A stretch of 64,000 nt of DNA from assembly GCA_029891385.1 (NCBI GenBank), contig CM057225.1:78083887-78147886 (forward strand), written 5' to 3'. Numbering within the stretch: the stretch's first letter is position 1; every line of letters starts with the position of its first letter. Made by a program: the position numbers and the translations under genes. The notes under the pieces are model-generated. The model worked only from the letters and a program-made list of their open reading frames with translations. It had not been told where the DNA came from and did not search any database. Of the stretch, positions 24,220 to 35,208 are shown piece after piece. This stretch comes from Erythroxylum novogranatense. Lineage: Eukaryota; Streptophyta; Magnoliopsida; Malpighiales; Erythroxylaceae.

Positions 24220-25094
24220 TGATGAGTAAGAAGGTCAACGAGCTCAAACATGAAAAAGAAATTATTGACCTGTTTGGAAGGTGGAAGTGAATGTGCCCTA
24301 TTTGGACTGGTGAAGAGGATTCCGGCCTCGCTAAATATTTGAAGGACTTGTGCACAAACAAGCGTAAGTTTAGGCCGAATGAGAGAGTCCAGGTGAGCTC
24401 AAATGTGTCAGCTTTGTTTAAGCCCCAAATTCCGGTAAAGTGTCAAGACCCAGGATCGTTCACCATATCATGTGTCATAGGAAAGGTGACAATTGGAAGA
24501 GCGTTGCTGGATTTGGGAGCGGCAATCAATGTGATGCCGAAATTTGTTTATGAAGCCACAGGAGTTAAGGCGTAAAACCTACTTGGTAGTGTTACGGTTG
24601 GTGACAGATCCTTCCGACATCCCGTGGGCATCATCGAGGACATTCGGTCCAAGTGAAAGGATTAGTGTTCCCGCCGATTTTTACGTCTGGATATGTCTAC
24701 TGAAGTGGTGCAGGACACTTCTCTAATCCTTGGACGACCCTTCCTTCGGACGGCAAGTACAATGATCAGTATGAAGGAAGGGAAGATCACAATGGAGGTT
24801 GGTGATCAACACGTTAGCTTCAACATGTATGAAGCTATGAAGCACCCTAACGAGGATTACTCCTTGTTTGGGGTGAATATGCTTGATGTTGTGATTGATG
24901 ATGCTTCTTCTGAATTTGCAGAAACTCTAACCCCGACCACTAATGATCTCTTTGGAGGCAGTTTCTATTTTGATGATAGTGCAGGTGCTTATTCGGATAC
25001 GGGAATGGACATGGAGCTGCCCAGGACCCAAGCTGTTGACATGGAGCTTGGATATCAACCGCACGTCCATCCCGAGCTACAAGATCCACCGTGA
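24220..25094 (+). pseudogene. Aspartic protease region of the Athila/Tat-type element
   Basis: Frame 24291-24575 reads KYLKDLCTNKRKF and, near its end, RALLDLGAAINVMP. This is the Athila/Tat protease active site, usually LCDLGASINLMP. After a frameshift, 24693-25094 begins STEVVQDTSLILGRPFLRTA, the second conserved protease motif, and continues with KEGKITMEVGDQHVSF. In intact elements the RT follows directly. Here the frame ends at 25094 and no RT motif is found downstream. Confidence 0.82.
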
Positions 25095-27784
25095 GCACCA
25101 GGTGTTTCTTTTCCTGCATTTTCAATATATTTGTGCACATTATTTGATTTGACTTGAAATGTTGTGTTGCATGAATGTGTTGATTAAGTGTGGGGGAGCA
25201 ACCCATCCAGTAGAAATAGTTGTAGTTAAGTAGGATTTTCATTTCTGTTTCAATAAATTGATTCCCTCTTGTTAGCTCCGCATGTTCCTTGTTCGATGAA
25301 GCATGAGATAGATTAATGAGATTGAGTGATACGTGGATTGATAAATTGAATGTCATGCAATTTGTGTAGGATCCTTAGAAATTTTGTTACATTTTGGGTG
25401 GTTAGCATACGAACATCCACATTAAATCGCGACATATGTAGGGTTTTTCTGTTTTGTTCGCTGCGGCTAACGATTTCCTCGTCGCGACGAATAAGCCCAG
25501 TTTTGCCCCTATGAACTGTTGGTCTTCCTCTTTGACCGAAGCCCTTTTTTTTTCCCTTTCGTGCCCTTTCGTTTGCCTTCTGCCCTATTTCTTCTCCTTC
25601 TTTCTCTTTCTCTTTCTCCCTCACTCTCTCATTTCTTCGCCGCCTCCGTCGACGTTGCCTCATTCCCTCCGTAGTCGTCTCCTTCAAGTCTCCCTTCACT
25701 ATCGACTCTCGTAAGCCTCTTTCCTTTTGTTTTCCTCTTTGTTCGCTTTCATTTTCATTGATTAGTGTTTAGTTAGGGTTGCGGGAAGCGCTGTTCGTCG
25801 CGTGTGTCTGCAGAATCGCCGTTCGTCGCGACGAGTTTCATAATTCGTCGCGACGAACGAAGATGCCCATTTTCCACAACGAACGTACTGTTAAATGCAT
25901 GCGAATGGTTTGAGGACCTCGATTAAATCGCGACTTTCGGCGTTAGTCGCGACGAGGAGGCTGATTACGTATGATGTTCCTAGTTAAGTTTTTGTTTCTA
26001 TTACTTGTATATGCAGGGACCATGCCTCAAACTCACAATGCTAGCGGCAGAGAAACCCATATCCCTCCTCTTCCTCTTGCTCCTCCGCGGTTCCGCCTCG
26101 TGAGTCTCCTCCACTGCAGTTGCTCCAGCCCCTCCGAGGTGGCCATGCTCGGCGGACATCCTTCATCTTGAGGCTCGGATGGCGGTGACCATGAGTTTTT
26201 CCGCTCCATCTTGAACATGATTGCAGCTCGTCTTCAGTTGCCCGTTCCGCCTCCGGCCCCGGCTGCCTCTGCTGCTCCTAACTCTTCTGCCGCAGTCCCG
26301 AGTCACCTTCTTTTTCCCTTTCATTCCAATAACTTTTCTGCCGCTGCCCCTCCGGATCCGCCATTCGACGACCCTCCTGCTTAGTCGGTTGTCCCTGCTT
26401 TCGTTTGTATTTTGTGTTTGCTGAATTTTTCTTTTCTTTTCCTTGTTGTAATTTTTAGCTAGTTCTTCGGATCCTTCCTTTTGTCCACTTACGTTTTGAG
26501 CTTAATGATATATCCCCATTTCTCTTTTTTCAATTCTTGTTTCATGCTTTTTTGTGTGCCTTGCTACTTCTGCCATTGTGGACAATGCCATGTTTAAGTG
26601 TGGGGGAGCTAGTTCCCTTCTTATATTTTGCATTGCATGCCTATTAGAATTTATGCATAATTTTGTGGGCCCGCTGCTTTTATCTATAAATTTGGAACTC
26701 AACCAAACATTTTCTGCACTTATTCCTTTGTGCCTTTTTTTTTCAAAGCATTTATGAGTTTCAAAACTGATACTTGAGTTTTTTTTTTAGAAAATACTTT
26801 CCATTCTTTGAATGATAATTGGTTTTGGCAAAAATTTTACTTTTGAAGTTTTCAAAACAAAGTGAGTGGGAGCATGCTAACAAGGTAGCATTTTAGTTTT
26901 AAGACTTGAGATTGATCATTGGGACAAAACCCTTGTTGGAAAGATATTGAGCCAAAATTTTTCTTCTATATCTTTGTGTGTGCATCTGCTTAGTTCATAC
27001 TTCTCTAGAACTTGTGTCAATTTTACTCAAAGCTTGATGGACTAGAATTTTGTTGATATGATAGAGCGTTCCTTCTTTCATTTTTTCCCCAAACACCAAC
27101 CCTTAAACACTTTTCCTTTGCTAGCCCTCGAGCCTTTATTCTATGAGCATTTGCATACATATTAAGATGATGTCGGTGATACATGTTTTGTTATTAATTT
27201 TTTTTAAAAAAATGGAAAATGGAAAAGTGTTAGTATTGTGTATCCCAAAAAGGGATAATAATGTGTTGTATCCTAAAAAGGGATTAGCATCTCAAAATGA
27301 GATAGCCAAAATGTGAAAAAAAGTGTGTATTCAATTTATTTAAGTGTTTAGTTTTAGTTTGGTGTTGACATCAATTCCTCATTTAGTGCGCATGCTCATA
27401 TTTTCTTCTTTCACTTCATCCATTCATCTAGCCCTCCGCTCATTACAACCCCGAAAGACCTCTTGATCTTCAAATGATAGTCCTTGTAGTGGAGAAATAG
27501 AATTGATACAAGCCTATGGTAGGAGATGCATTAAGCGATTGAGAGCAAATATCCTTAAACACAAGTGAGTTGGCGTAAACACCATATCCCGAGTGATTCT
27601 CTGTTGTTCAATCTCATGTGCTTAAATTCTTTCAGTGTTTGTTTTATTAGCACTCTTTCAATTTCTCGTTTAAATTCGATGAAGTGGATTGCGTCAATTA
27701 CATTATTATTTGAGCATGGGTGGAATTTTCTTTTACTCTTGTACCTTTTTGACTCTTGTAAGCTTTGTCCAGGAGTACAAAGGT
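25095..27784 (+). other. Long non-coding internal tail of the Athila/Tat-type element
   Basis: No RT, RNase H or integrase motif is visible in any frame. Contents: two internal copies of the purine-tract phrase aagtgtgggggag (about 25188 and 26596) besides the true one at 27785; a TC-rich stretch (25520-25700); CGTCGCGACGA-type words at 25480-25500 and 25795-25950; and a possible intron plus short ORF (25709-26384). The 26760-27560 part holds AT-rich sequence with a small repeat of the phrase aaaagggata (27246-27290). Confidence 0.6.
26022..26384 (+). pseudogene. Small degenerate proline/alanine-rich ORF after a splice-acceptor-like site
   Basis: The ATG at 26022 opens MPQTHNASGRETHIPP but stops at 26171. 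A second frame continues with FFRSILNMIAARLQLPVPPP and a proline/alanine-rich tail ending near 26384, so one frameshift may separate halves of one ORF. The ATG lies six bases after atatgcag (ending 26016). A donor-like ctcgtaagc lies at about 25707-25715. Athila-type elements can carry a third ORF at this place, sometimes expressed by splicing. I do not recognise the product. Confidence 0.35.
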
Positions 27785-27800
27785 TTAAGTGTGGGGGAAT
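27785..27800 (+). other. Polypurine tract of the Athila/Tat-type element
   Basis: ttaagtgtgggggaat lies directly before the 3' LTR start tgattgagcc. Two earlier copies of the same phrase exist at about 25188 and 26596. Confidence 0.8.
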
Positions 27801-27801
27801 T

Positions 27802-29437
27802 TGATTGAGCCAAATTTATATTATAAATTGGCCCTAATTTCTTAAGTGATTATGCACTTGTTGACTCCTAATTCATGATTTTTGTGCTTAAATTGGTTCC
27901 TCATATCGAGCATTTATAATTTGCACATTGTCAGTATTTTGTTGTCATTTGATATTAATTTCTGCATAACTTTTATTGGGACAATTGATCTGCAAATGTG
28001 TTGTATTTTGTAGGAACAATGGAGTCAACAAGAAAGTCAATATCTTGAGAAGCCATCCATTCGTCGGAGCGAACCAATGCAGCCATTAGCCGCATTTAAT
28101 TTATTAGTGTAAATTAATTAAATGCATGACGAGTGACCATTCTTCATTCGCCACAGAGAACTGCCGCCATTAGCAGCGATGAATGTCGGATACCCGACCC
28201 TAAAATAGCAAAATTATCCATCGTTACGACCGGCCGCCATTCGCGCGATTTAATTTATTAGTGTAAATTAATTAAATGCATGACGAGTGACTATTCTTCA
28301 TTCGCCGCAGAATGCCGCCATTAGTCGATGAATGTCGGATACCCGACCCTAAAATAGCAAAATTATCCACTGTTCTGACCCGACCCGCGCAGACTTCCTA
28401 TAAAACCTTCTATTTTAGGTTAAATGAGGGACGACCGCAATCTCGAGGGAACACTTCTCCTTCTTCGTTTTTTCTCTGTTTCTCTAATAGGTTTAGTTTT
28501 CTTATTTTGCAGGTAGGCGAAAACCAACGAAGAACATCCGCGATAGCAACACTTCCATTTCTCATCTTGAAGCACCATTCTATTCATCACTTTCGCCATG
28601 CGTCGTTGGAGCCATAGGTAGCTTTGGAGTTCCAGCGAAGATGGCTTCTTCCACAGTATGCAAGGCTAAGGTTTCGCCTCCAAAATGTAGCGAAGGTCGG
28701 AGTTCCATGAGCTTCAAGGGGTAATCAACCATTGTTTTAGATTTCTGTCATGTTTTGTAAAACCTCCGAGTTGGAGATTGCGATATATGATGGATTGAAT
28801 CCGGTTATAGTTTAATCGTATGTTAAACTTTGATTTATGGTGTGGATTAGTTTCTGTTGGATGTTGTTCTGAAATACATGAAGTTTCGTGTATGTTAAAC
28901 AGATTTGCATGGGTTAATTTAATCTACCTAGTTGTGTTTGATTGAATTGATTGTGTTTCATCTGGTTAACCTGTTGCATAAATTAGTCCATGTCATACCC
29001 TAAGGGTTATAACAAGATTTAATTAATCGAGTTGATTAATTAAATTCTTGGACTTAACGAGTTATTAAGGTTGTGTTTTGAAACTTAGCGGTTTCAAACC
29101 CGACATTTATTTTGAGCGATGATGACCCGAGAGCCACATTTTAGGAGAGTTTTAGTTAATTGTTTTCAATCTCGATTATTTTCAATTATCTGGTTTATTC
29201 TAAAATCCTAAAAAAATATTTGATTCAGCTTTGCTTTCTTTAGTTTAAAAGATCAAGCCAAAACCCCTTTAATTGCTTTAATTGCATGCATCATTAGACT
29301 AGGCTAGTCTTAAGATCAATTCTACTTGGTTCCTTGAGAGTCGGCAGGGTTGCACCATGTGTTGCAATTCTTGGTATAAATTGATTTTGACCGGTTTCCA
29401 AGGATCAATCTTAGGATTGAACGATAAGCCGCAATCA
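27802..29437 (+). repeat. 3' LTR of the Athila/Tat-type element
   Basis: The LTR is 1636 bp, starting tgattgagcc and ending gccgcaatca, followed by TSD gtaac. It is 143 bp longer than the 5' LTR, mainly because of a 154-bp tandem duplication at about 28094-28401. Confidence 0.88.
28094..28401 (+). repeat. 154-bp tandem duplication in the 3' LTR
   Basis: The segment starting atttaatttattagtg occurs at 28094 and again at 28248. Each copy runs through gacgagtga, cattcgcc and gaatgtcggatacccgac to aaaattatcca. The 5' LTR has one copy. The copies differ mainly at CG-rich words. Confidence 0.85.
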
Positions 29438-29442
29438 GTAAC

Positions 29443-29862
29443 GCTAATTCAAACCTGTGACACTTAGCTGCCTCATTCATCACCATCTCTGCTACATACT
29501 GGGATAGCTGTGTAAACCAGTGCTCATACTCACTCACCATCATTTTCCTCTGGGTGACACTCAAAAACTCTCTCTGCTTTTGCTGAATGTACACCTCAGA
29601 CAAGTACTTCTTATAAATAGCTAAGAATTCCTTCCTTGCTAACACTGGTGGTCTCATCTAGCTCCCTGGCACACTCTCCCACTAATGCAGAGCATCTCCC
29701 TGTAGCAAGCGTGCAGCATACACAACTTTCTCATCATCTTCAGACTCTATCTAATCTAATATCCTCTCAATCTTTCTCAACACAGTCTCATCTTCTTCTG
29801 GATCTGTTGTCCCATAAAAATCTACTGCCCCATACTTCCTGAGGTTATCAAACTGTTTCCCC
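29443..29862 (-). pseudogene. Gag middle part of the Tekay-like element
   Basis: The minus strand reads KQFDNLRKYGAVDFYGTTDP, then WESVPGS, a stop, and the frame 29322-29657. That frame contains ARKEFLAIYKKYLSEV, KQREFLSVTQRKMMVSEYEH and FTQLSQYVAEMVMNEAAKCH. This is the Retrotrans_gag capsid region of plant Ty3 elements. It is bounded by the Athila/Tat insertion at its C-terminal side and the copia solo LTR at its N-terminal side. Confidence 0.85.
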
Positions 29863-31719
29863 TGTTAGAGTAGTGCCCTGAAGGCAATCGCCTTTAGCGC
29901 ATTTTGTACAAAATTGTGTACATTCTTTTTAAATAAATAAAGAAAGGCATATTTCATTACGTTGTTGTTCATTATTTATGAACTGATTTTGATCAATAAG
30001 CAAATTAATGAAGTCCATGATATATGACATAGCATGAAGGAAATTATGATGTGATCATACTACTGAGATTCTTATCATGTGCAATTATGTCAGTATCTAA
30101 ATTATCCCTAGTCATAGGATTACTGAGACTGGACATCGGTAATCCGAATAGACTAGCACATCTCAAACTCCTTGATTTGATCAAGCAGTGGATCTCAGAA
30201 ACTGTACATATGAGATATTTAGGGTTGAGATGTGGATGCTTACTAGAGGTAGTAAGTACATTGGATGACCTGCTATGAGATCATCACATGGATGTACTAT
30301 TCTAATGTCAGTGATAATCTCATCATAGCAATGGTGCAAGTATCCTTAGACTTGAGGTACTTAAGGATATCACGGATCTTGATTACGTGCTTTGACTCCA
30401 TTCCTTGTTGCCTCGCGAGGTCGCTCATAGGGTGGTGATTGGAGTGCAGTTTGAGGTATTGAAGGTAATTGAGTAGCCAATAGAGGATTCACCACTTCTG
30501 TGATAGCAGAAGATGATACCCATGGCCTCTTGTCAGGTTCATTACTTGGAAATCTCTGATCAGAGTACATATGTCGTGAAGAGTGTCTTCATTTACATAT
30601 TAAGTAATGAGTCCCAGGACAAGAACTGAAATCACTTGGACTAGATTTGACGTAGTCAGTCTAGTAAGAGTTGACATATTGCCCATACCCATAACCAAGT
30701 GGGGTATAGCATGGTGAAAGGACGAATTGCACGGCAATTGTCTATGAAAAGGTTCGTGATATGGTCCTTGATGAATATATGCTTATTCGTCAAACCAATT
30801 ACTTTCTGGTCAATTGGGGGTCATGATGTGTTGCTAGATACCGCTCATGACTTGCTTAGATTAAGTGTTGATCTAAGTGGCCAACATAACCGGGAACCTA
30901 ATGGGTCACACGCATAAGAGTGTCTCGGAGAACTCGTAAAATAGTTTTGGACAGAGATCCAATAAATGGAGAGCAATCGGATTAAATGGATTCCGATGAG
31001 ATCGAGATATGTGCCGATGAGATCGCGACATCGATATTGCTGAAAAACATTTTCGGGGGTTTTTTCCATACCGGGACCCGGTAGGCCGGTAGGATCAACC
31101 CCAGTGAGACTGGACCACTTCAGCATTTATTTATATATATATATATAATTAATTAACTAATTAAAAAATTAATATATATATATATATATATATGAGTGTA
31201 CGTGGATGAAGAGGGAAGCATTAGAAACTTCCTTTATTTTGCTTAGTCATTAAGATAATAAATGACTAAAAGACAAAAGTTTGAAGATGAGAGATGATGA
31301 TCATCGTGGCTTATATAAAAAGGAAGAAAAGAAAGCTTTTCTTTGGTCTTAGCTTATGGTCTTCGTGAGTTTTGAAGGAGAAGAAAGAAAGAGTTCTTTC
31401 CCTCTCATTTCTCATCTCTCATCAAGCTCATCTTCATTCTCAAGCTTCTTCAACTTCCTCCATCATTTTCCAAGCTCTCCAGAACAAAGGTAAGATCTAG
31501 CAGTCGTTACTTTATTATAGCTATTCTCGGGTCAAAGGGTTTGTCCCGGTTAGGTTTTCCGATCTCTGCGTGGATACTGTTAGAGACGGTCTCCTTTGGT
31601 CGTTCGGTTTGAGTTTGTTATATATACATATGGATCCTGGCTTTCGGGAAGGTCCCGGAACAAAAATTTTTGTTTTCCGCACCGTGGGCATGTGATGCTC
31701 ACACCGGGATTTTCCTACA
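29863..31719 (+). repeat. Solo Ty1/copia LTR inside the Tekay gag
   Basis: This 1857-bp LTR starts tgttagagta and ends ttttcctaca, with TSD tcccc at 29858-29862 and 31720-31724. It belongs to the same family as the LTR at 58127-60072: the end block (aaaatttttgttttccgc) and the start block (gccctgaaggcaatcgcc) are shared. It lacks the AAGTCGACTT array of the other copy. A TA microsatellite (31133-31192) precedes a TATA box. Confidence 0.9.
31312..31320 (+). promoter_or_regulatory. TATA box of the copia solo LTR
   Basis: tatataaaa, in the context ggcttatataaaaaggaag, is about 400 bp before the LTR end, a usual place for a copia promoter. Confidence 0.6.
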
Positions 31720-31724
31720 TCCCC

Positions 31725-32005
31725 TTCTTGATTGGGGCTGGAGTAGAAGATTACAGCATTTAGCCCATGGCCTGAGCGAATGCCTGAGAAAATGCTTGAA
31801 ACATCCTCGAATCTAATGGAATAGGCATTTGCTCCTACGAAAGAGGAGACTTTCGCGTTTGTGATCCAACAGGCTCACTACCTTGCCTTACAGAAGCCTC
31901 AGCATTTCCTAGGGCTACTGATTCATTAGTACTCTCCTCCCTTCGTAAAGAGTCAGGTGCAATTGATCCTTGCAATACTCCTTGTTTCGTTCTATGAGAT
32001 GGCAT
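31725..32005 (-). pseudogene. Gag N-terminus of the Tekay-like element
   Basis: The minus-strand start ATG at 32005 opens MPSHRTKQGVLQGSIAPD. It continues through RREESTNESVALGNAEAS and, after one stop, MFQAFSQAFAQAMG, ending at the copia LTR insertion. The polar, low-complexity start and the position about 180 bp after the primer-binding site fit a Ty3 gag start. Confidence 0.75.
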
Positions 32006-32184
32006 CTTACTCCTTCAATGTAAACACTAACTATTAGCTTACATTTCATTTTAAAATCCTAATCCCTACATGTGTGCATGACATGCATGTCACTTAATGC
32101 AATTCAATCAATTCACAATACAATAAGTAATCATATAACATAACAATTCATCCTACTATACATTCTAAGCCTAGGAAAAACCTA

Positions 32185-32199
32185 AGCTCTAATACCAAA
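32185..32199 (-). other. Primer-binding site, initiator tRNA-Met type (variant)
   Basis: On the minus strand tttggtattagagct follows the 5' LTR end after three bases. The common plant form is tggtatcagagc, so one C to T change is present. Confidence 0.75.
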
Positions 32200-32202
32200 C
32201 AA

Positions 32203-33883
32203 TGTTGGACCCTGCTTCTAGAGCCCAGCATTCTGAATCATTAAACTGAAACAGTACTTGTCCTCATCCATATTGAACCTATTTCGGGGAAATTGGCATA
32301 AATTTTTATATCGATATTGGATTAAGGTGTTATTTAGATAGTATGAAAGAAGGCTTCAAGATCTACAACCTTTATGAAGACCTTGAAGATAGATTTTGAC
32401 ATCTAGTGGGACAAAAGTGGACTAGACGATAAGGTCAGATGAACCTAGATGAAGGGTTAGATGAATTGGAAAAATGATCATAACTTACTTTAGAGAACTC
32501 AGTTTAAGGTATTATTTGAATTTTTTGAAAGAGAATTTCAAGATCTTTAAATTTCATGAAGATCTCAAAGACAAATTCGATCATCTACAGGGTCAAAAAT
32601 GGGACCCAACGATAGGATCAGATGAAGGATTAGATTAATTGGAACAATGGTCATAACTTTCTCTAGAAAACTTAGATTAAGGTATTCTTTATATGGTTAG
32701 AAAGTAGACTTCAAGATATATAATGTTTATGAAGACCTTGAAGACATATTCAATCATCTACATGGTCAAAAATGGGACCAGATGATAGGATCAAATGAAC
32801 CTAGATGAAGGGTTAGACAATTTGGAAAAATGGCCATAACTTTCTCTAGAGAATTCAGATTATTGGGTTCTTTTAATAGTTCAAAATAGGACTTCAGGAT
32901 CTACAACTTTTATGAAGACCTCGAAGACAAATTCGATCATTTACAAGGTCAAAAATGGGACCAGACCACAGGATTAGATGAACCCAAATGAAGGATTAGA
33001 TGAACCCAAATGAAGGCTTAGATGAATTGGAAAAATGGTCATAACTTTCTCTAGAGAACATAAATTAAGGTATTCTTTAGATGGTTCGAAAGAGAACTTC
33101 AAGATCTACAACTTTTATGAAGATCTAGAAGACAAATTTTATCATCTATAGGGTCAAAAATGGGACCAGATGATAGGATCAGATGAACAGTGCGCTAGAT
33201 GATATGACGTTATCACTAGACGATACTTCATCACAAATGATATGACATCATCACCAGAAAATATGAGGTCATCAAACGATATGACATCATCACCATACAA
33301 TATGACATCATCAGATGATACAATTTATACTCCTAAGCTTCTCCACTTATAAGGACTATAACTTTCGACTTTGATGTCCAAAAATTTCATACTATATACT
33401 GTTGGAAAGCTAAAAAGATAAGCTACAACTTTCTAGAAGACAACTTTGACTAATTTAACCTAAATTAGTCCAGTTTTTCCCCTGAAGTTAGCACACAATT
33501 TATACACCCATGAAAGACTTAGATTATGAAATGTACAACTACAAAAGAAACATACACATCCACCTGGGGATCTTTTCAATTTTAAACTCATTTGCTAAAT
33601 CAAAAGAAGTTCATACATAACTTTAATTACATATTAATGTAATAATCAAAGGCTTACACCAAATACATCATACTTAGGATGCTCAATGTTTAGCATGCTT
33701 ATAAAGCTATCCAAAAGTGATCAAACTAACTTAATTAAAAAAGTTTCTAATATCTTTAAGTTTCTGATGCCATGCAAGGATTGCTAACCTTCTCGTTCTG
33801 CACCTAAGGAGCGAATAGTGAGGTGAGCTATACGACTCAGTGACTAACATATTTATAGCCATTGGCAATTAACCACAAATTCA

Positions 33884-33922
<39 letters not shown>

Positions 33923-35203
33923 AGTGTGTGTGTGAGTGTGTGTGTGTATGTGTGTGTGTGTGTGTGTATTCAGTAATTCAAGCATTCTTCAATTTAGTTT
34001 AACATTCATAGCATATAACAAACAAATGCATCATATATGAAAAATTAAAGATGCAATGCACAACAATTGGCTCGAGGGTTCCATAGAAACAGAATGGAAA
34101 AACCGAAGTTTACTCCATGAACAGAATGAGTCCAAATTCAGAGCTCATATACCACAAGCGGGCAGCTGGGATAAGGCTCTTGTCAACATGCACGTGACGA
34201 ATAGAATGGTTCCACTCTCACCCAAACAAAAGCACATATTCGTTTTCTCATATGCTCATACTTTTAGACTTTGTCTTCTTTTCATTTAATATAAAATGTC
34301 ATGACCTCTTTTGAGGTATAACGTAGTCATATTTCATAATGCATTTTCAACATTTACAAACAAGTCAATTTCAAACAAATCAATTTCAACGTACACACAT
34401 AGGCAAGAATTTTCCCAATTACACTATAACTATAAATATGTTACCCACCTAATTAGCTTGTAAAAATCTAAGTCAAGCTTGCCTTTCCCCTTACTCTTGG
34501 GTAGGGTTCCCTTGGTTTCCTAAAACAATAAAGGTTCCATTCAAAAACAACATTTGAATGAAATTCATAAACTTCAAAAAATCACAAAATTTTAACAAAC
34601 ACAAATTAAACTCAATTCTAACCTACCCATAGCCCATCTAGGTTAGAAAAACTAAGACCTAGTTCAGAAACCTTAAAATTAATTGGGTTCTCCTAATCTA
34701 TCTTTTTCCAACACAAACCTTTCATTCTCTACACAAACCCCTTTTCTCTCTAGCTCCTTCATCCTCAACACAACCCATTCTTTTAATAAAGCAAGAAGAA
34801 AAGACGGTTAACCTACCTTAACAAACTTCATTTCTCTTCTTTTCTTCTTTCACCGAAGCCTCTCTTCTTCTCTACTATTTTCGTTTTTCACTCTCCTCCC
34901 TCTTCAATTCTCATTTTTCTCTTCTTAACAAGCAAGACAACATATTCTTCTTCCATTTCTACCCTTAATGAGTCCAAAAAGTCCATTTTACCCTTCCTTA
35001 TAAGCTTATGTTCTGTTATGCTTAATTGATCTCCCAAAAATGTCCTTGAACATCCTTATTACATTAACACTTTAATTCCACTTACCCATCCAATAAATCC
35101 TACTAACTTTGACATAATTATAACTCTAACAATTTAATTTATCTAAACCTCAAAATTATTTTTAAATCATGCTTAACTTAAAGAAAGATTTTAGGGTCCA
35201 ACA
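32203..35203 (-). repeat. 5' LTR of the Tekay-like element
   Basis: The LTR is 3001 bp, starts tgttggac, ends gtccaaca and is followed by TSD aggtt. It contains five copies of the tandem unit (about 32320-33180), the TGACG-type array (33185-33325), a TA/TG microsatellite (33885-33968), block A (34141-34198) and the splice-acceptor-like block (about 33800-33845). Confidence 0.9.
33885..33968. repeat. TA/TG microsatellite in the 5' LTR
   Basis: (TA)n is followed by a long (TG)n with occasional AG interruptions. The 3' LTR has only TA at this place. Confidence 0.9.
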
Positions 35204-35208
35204 AGGTT

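Larger units (their letters stand above)
20438..29437 (+). mobile_element. Athila/Tat-type Ty3 element, gag-protease only (no RT or integrase)
   Basis: This is a complete insertion with LTRs 20438-21930 and 27802-29437, TG...CA termini and TSD gtaac at 20433-20437 and 29438-29442. The primer-binding site resembles the tRNA-Asp-type site of Athila/Tat elements. The internal 5.9 kb keeps degenerate gag and protease, then about 2.7 kb without any RT, RNase H or integrase signal. It is therefore a non-autonomous derivative that would have needed enzymes in trans. It sits in the gag of the Tekay-like element. Confidence 0.88.
1553..35203 (-). mobile_element. Tekay/Del-type Ty3/gypsy chromovirus, complete but degenerate, with nested insertions
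   Basis: Both LTRs are present (1553-4362 and 32203-35203), with TG...CA ends and a perfect 5-bp TSD, aggtt, at 1548-1552 and 35204-35208. On the minus strand the order is gag, protease, RT, RNase H, integrase, chromodomain, which is the chromovirus order. A primer-binding site lies just inside the 5' LTR and a purine tract just inside the 3' LTR. Four other elements have landed inside: 5438-7733, 8618-18380, 20438-29437 and 29863-31719. Removing them and their duplicated TSDs leaves an element of roughly 11 to 12 kb. All frames carry stops, so it is not autonomous now. By eye the last 170 bases of the two LTRs differ at about 8 positions. Confidence 0.92.

Noticed and set aside
25454..25714. 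Hydrophobic 86-aa frame as a possible membrane protein
   Set aside because: It is the translation of a T/C-rich leader-like stretch; its composition alone explains the hydrophobicity.
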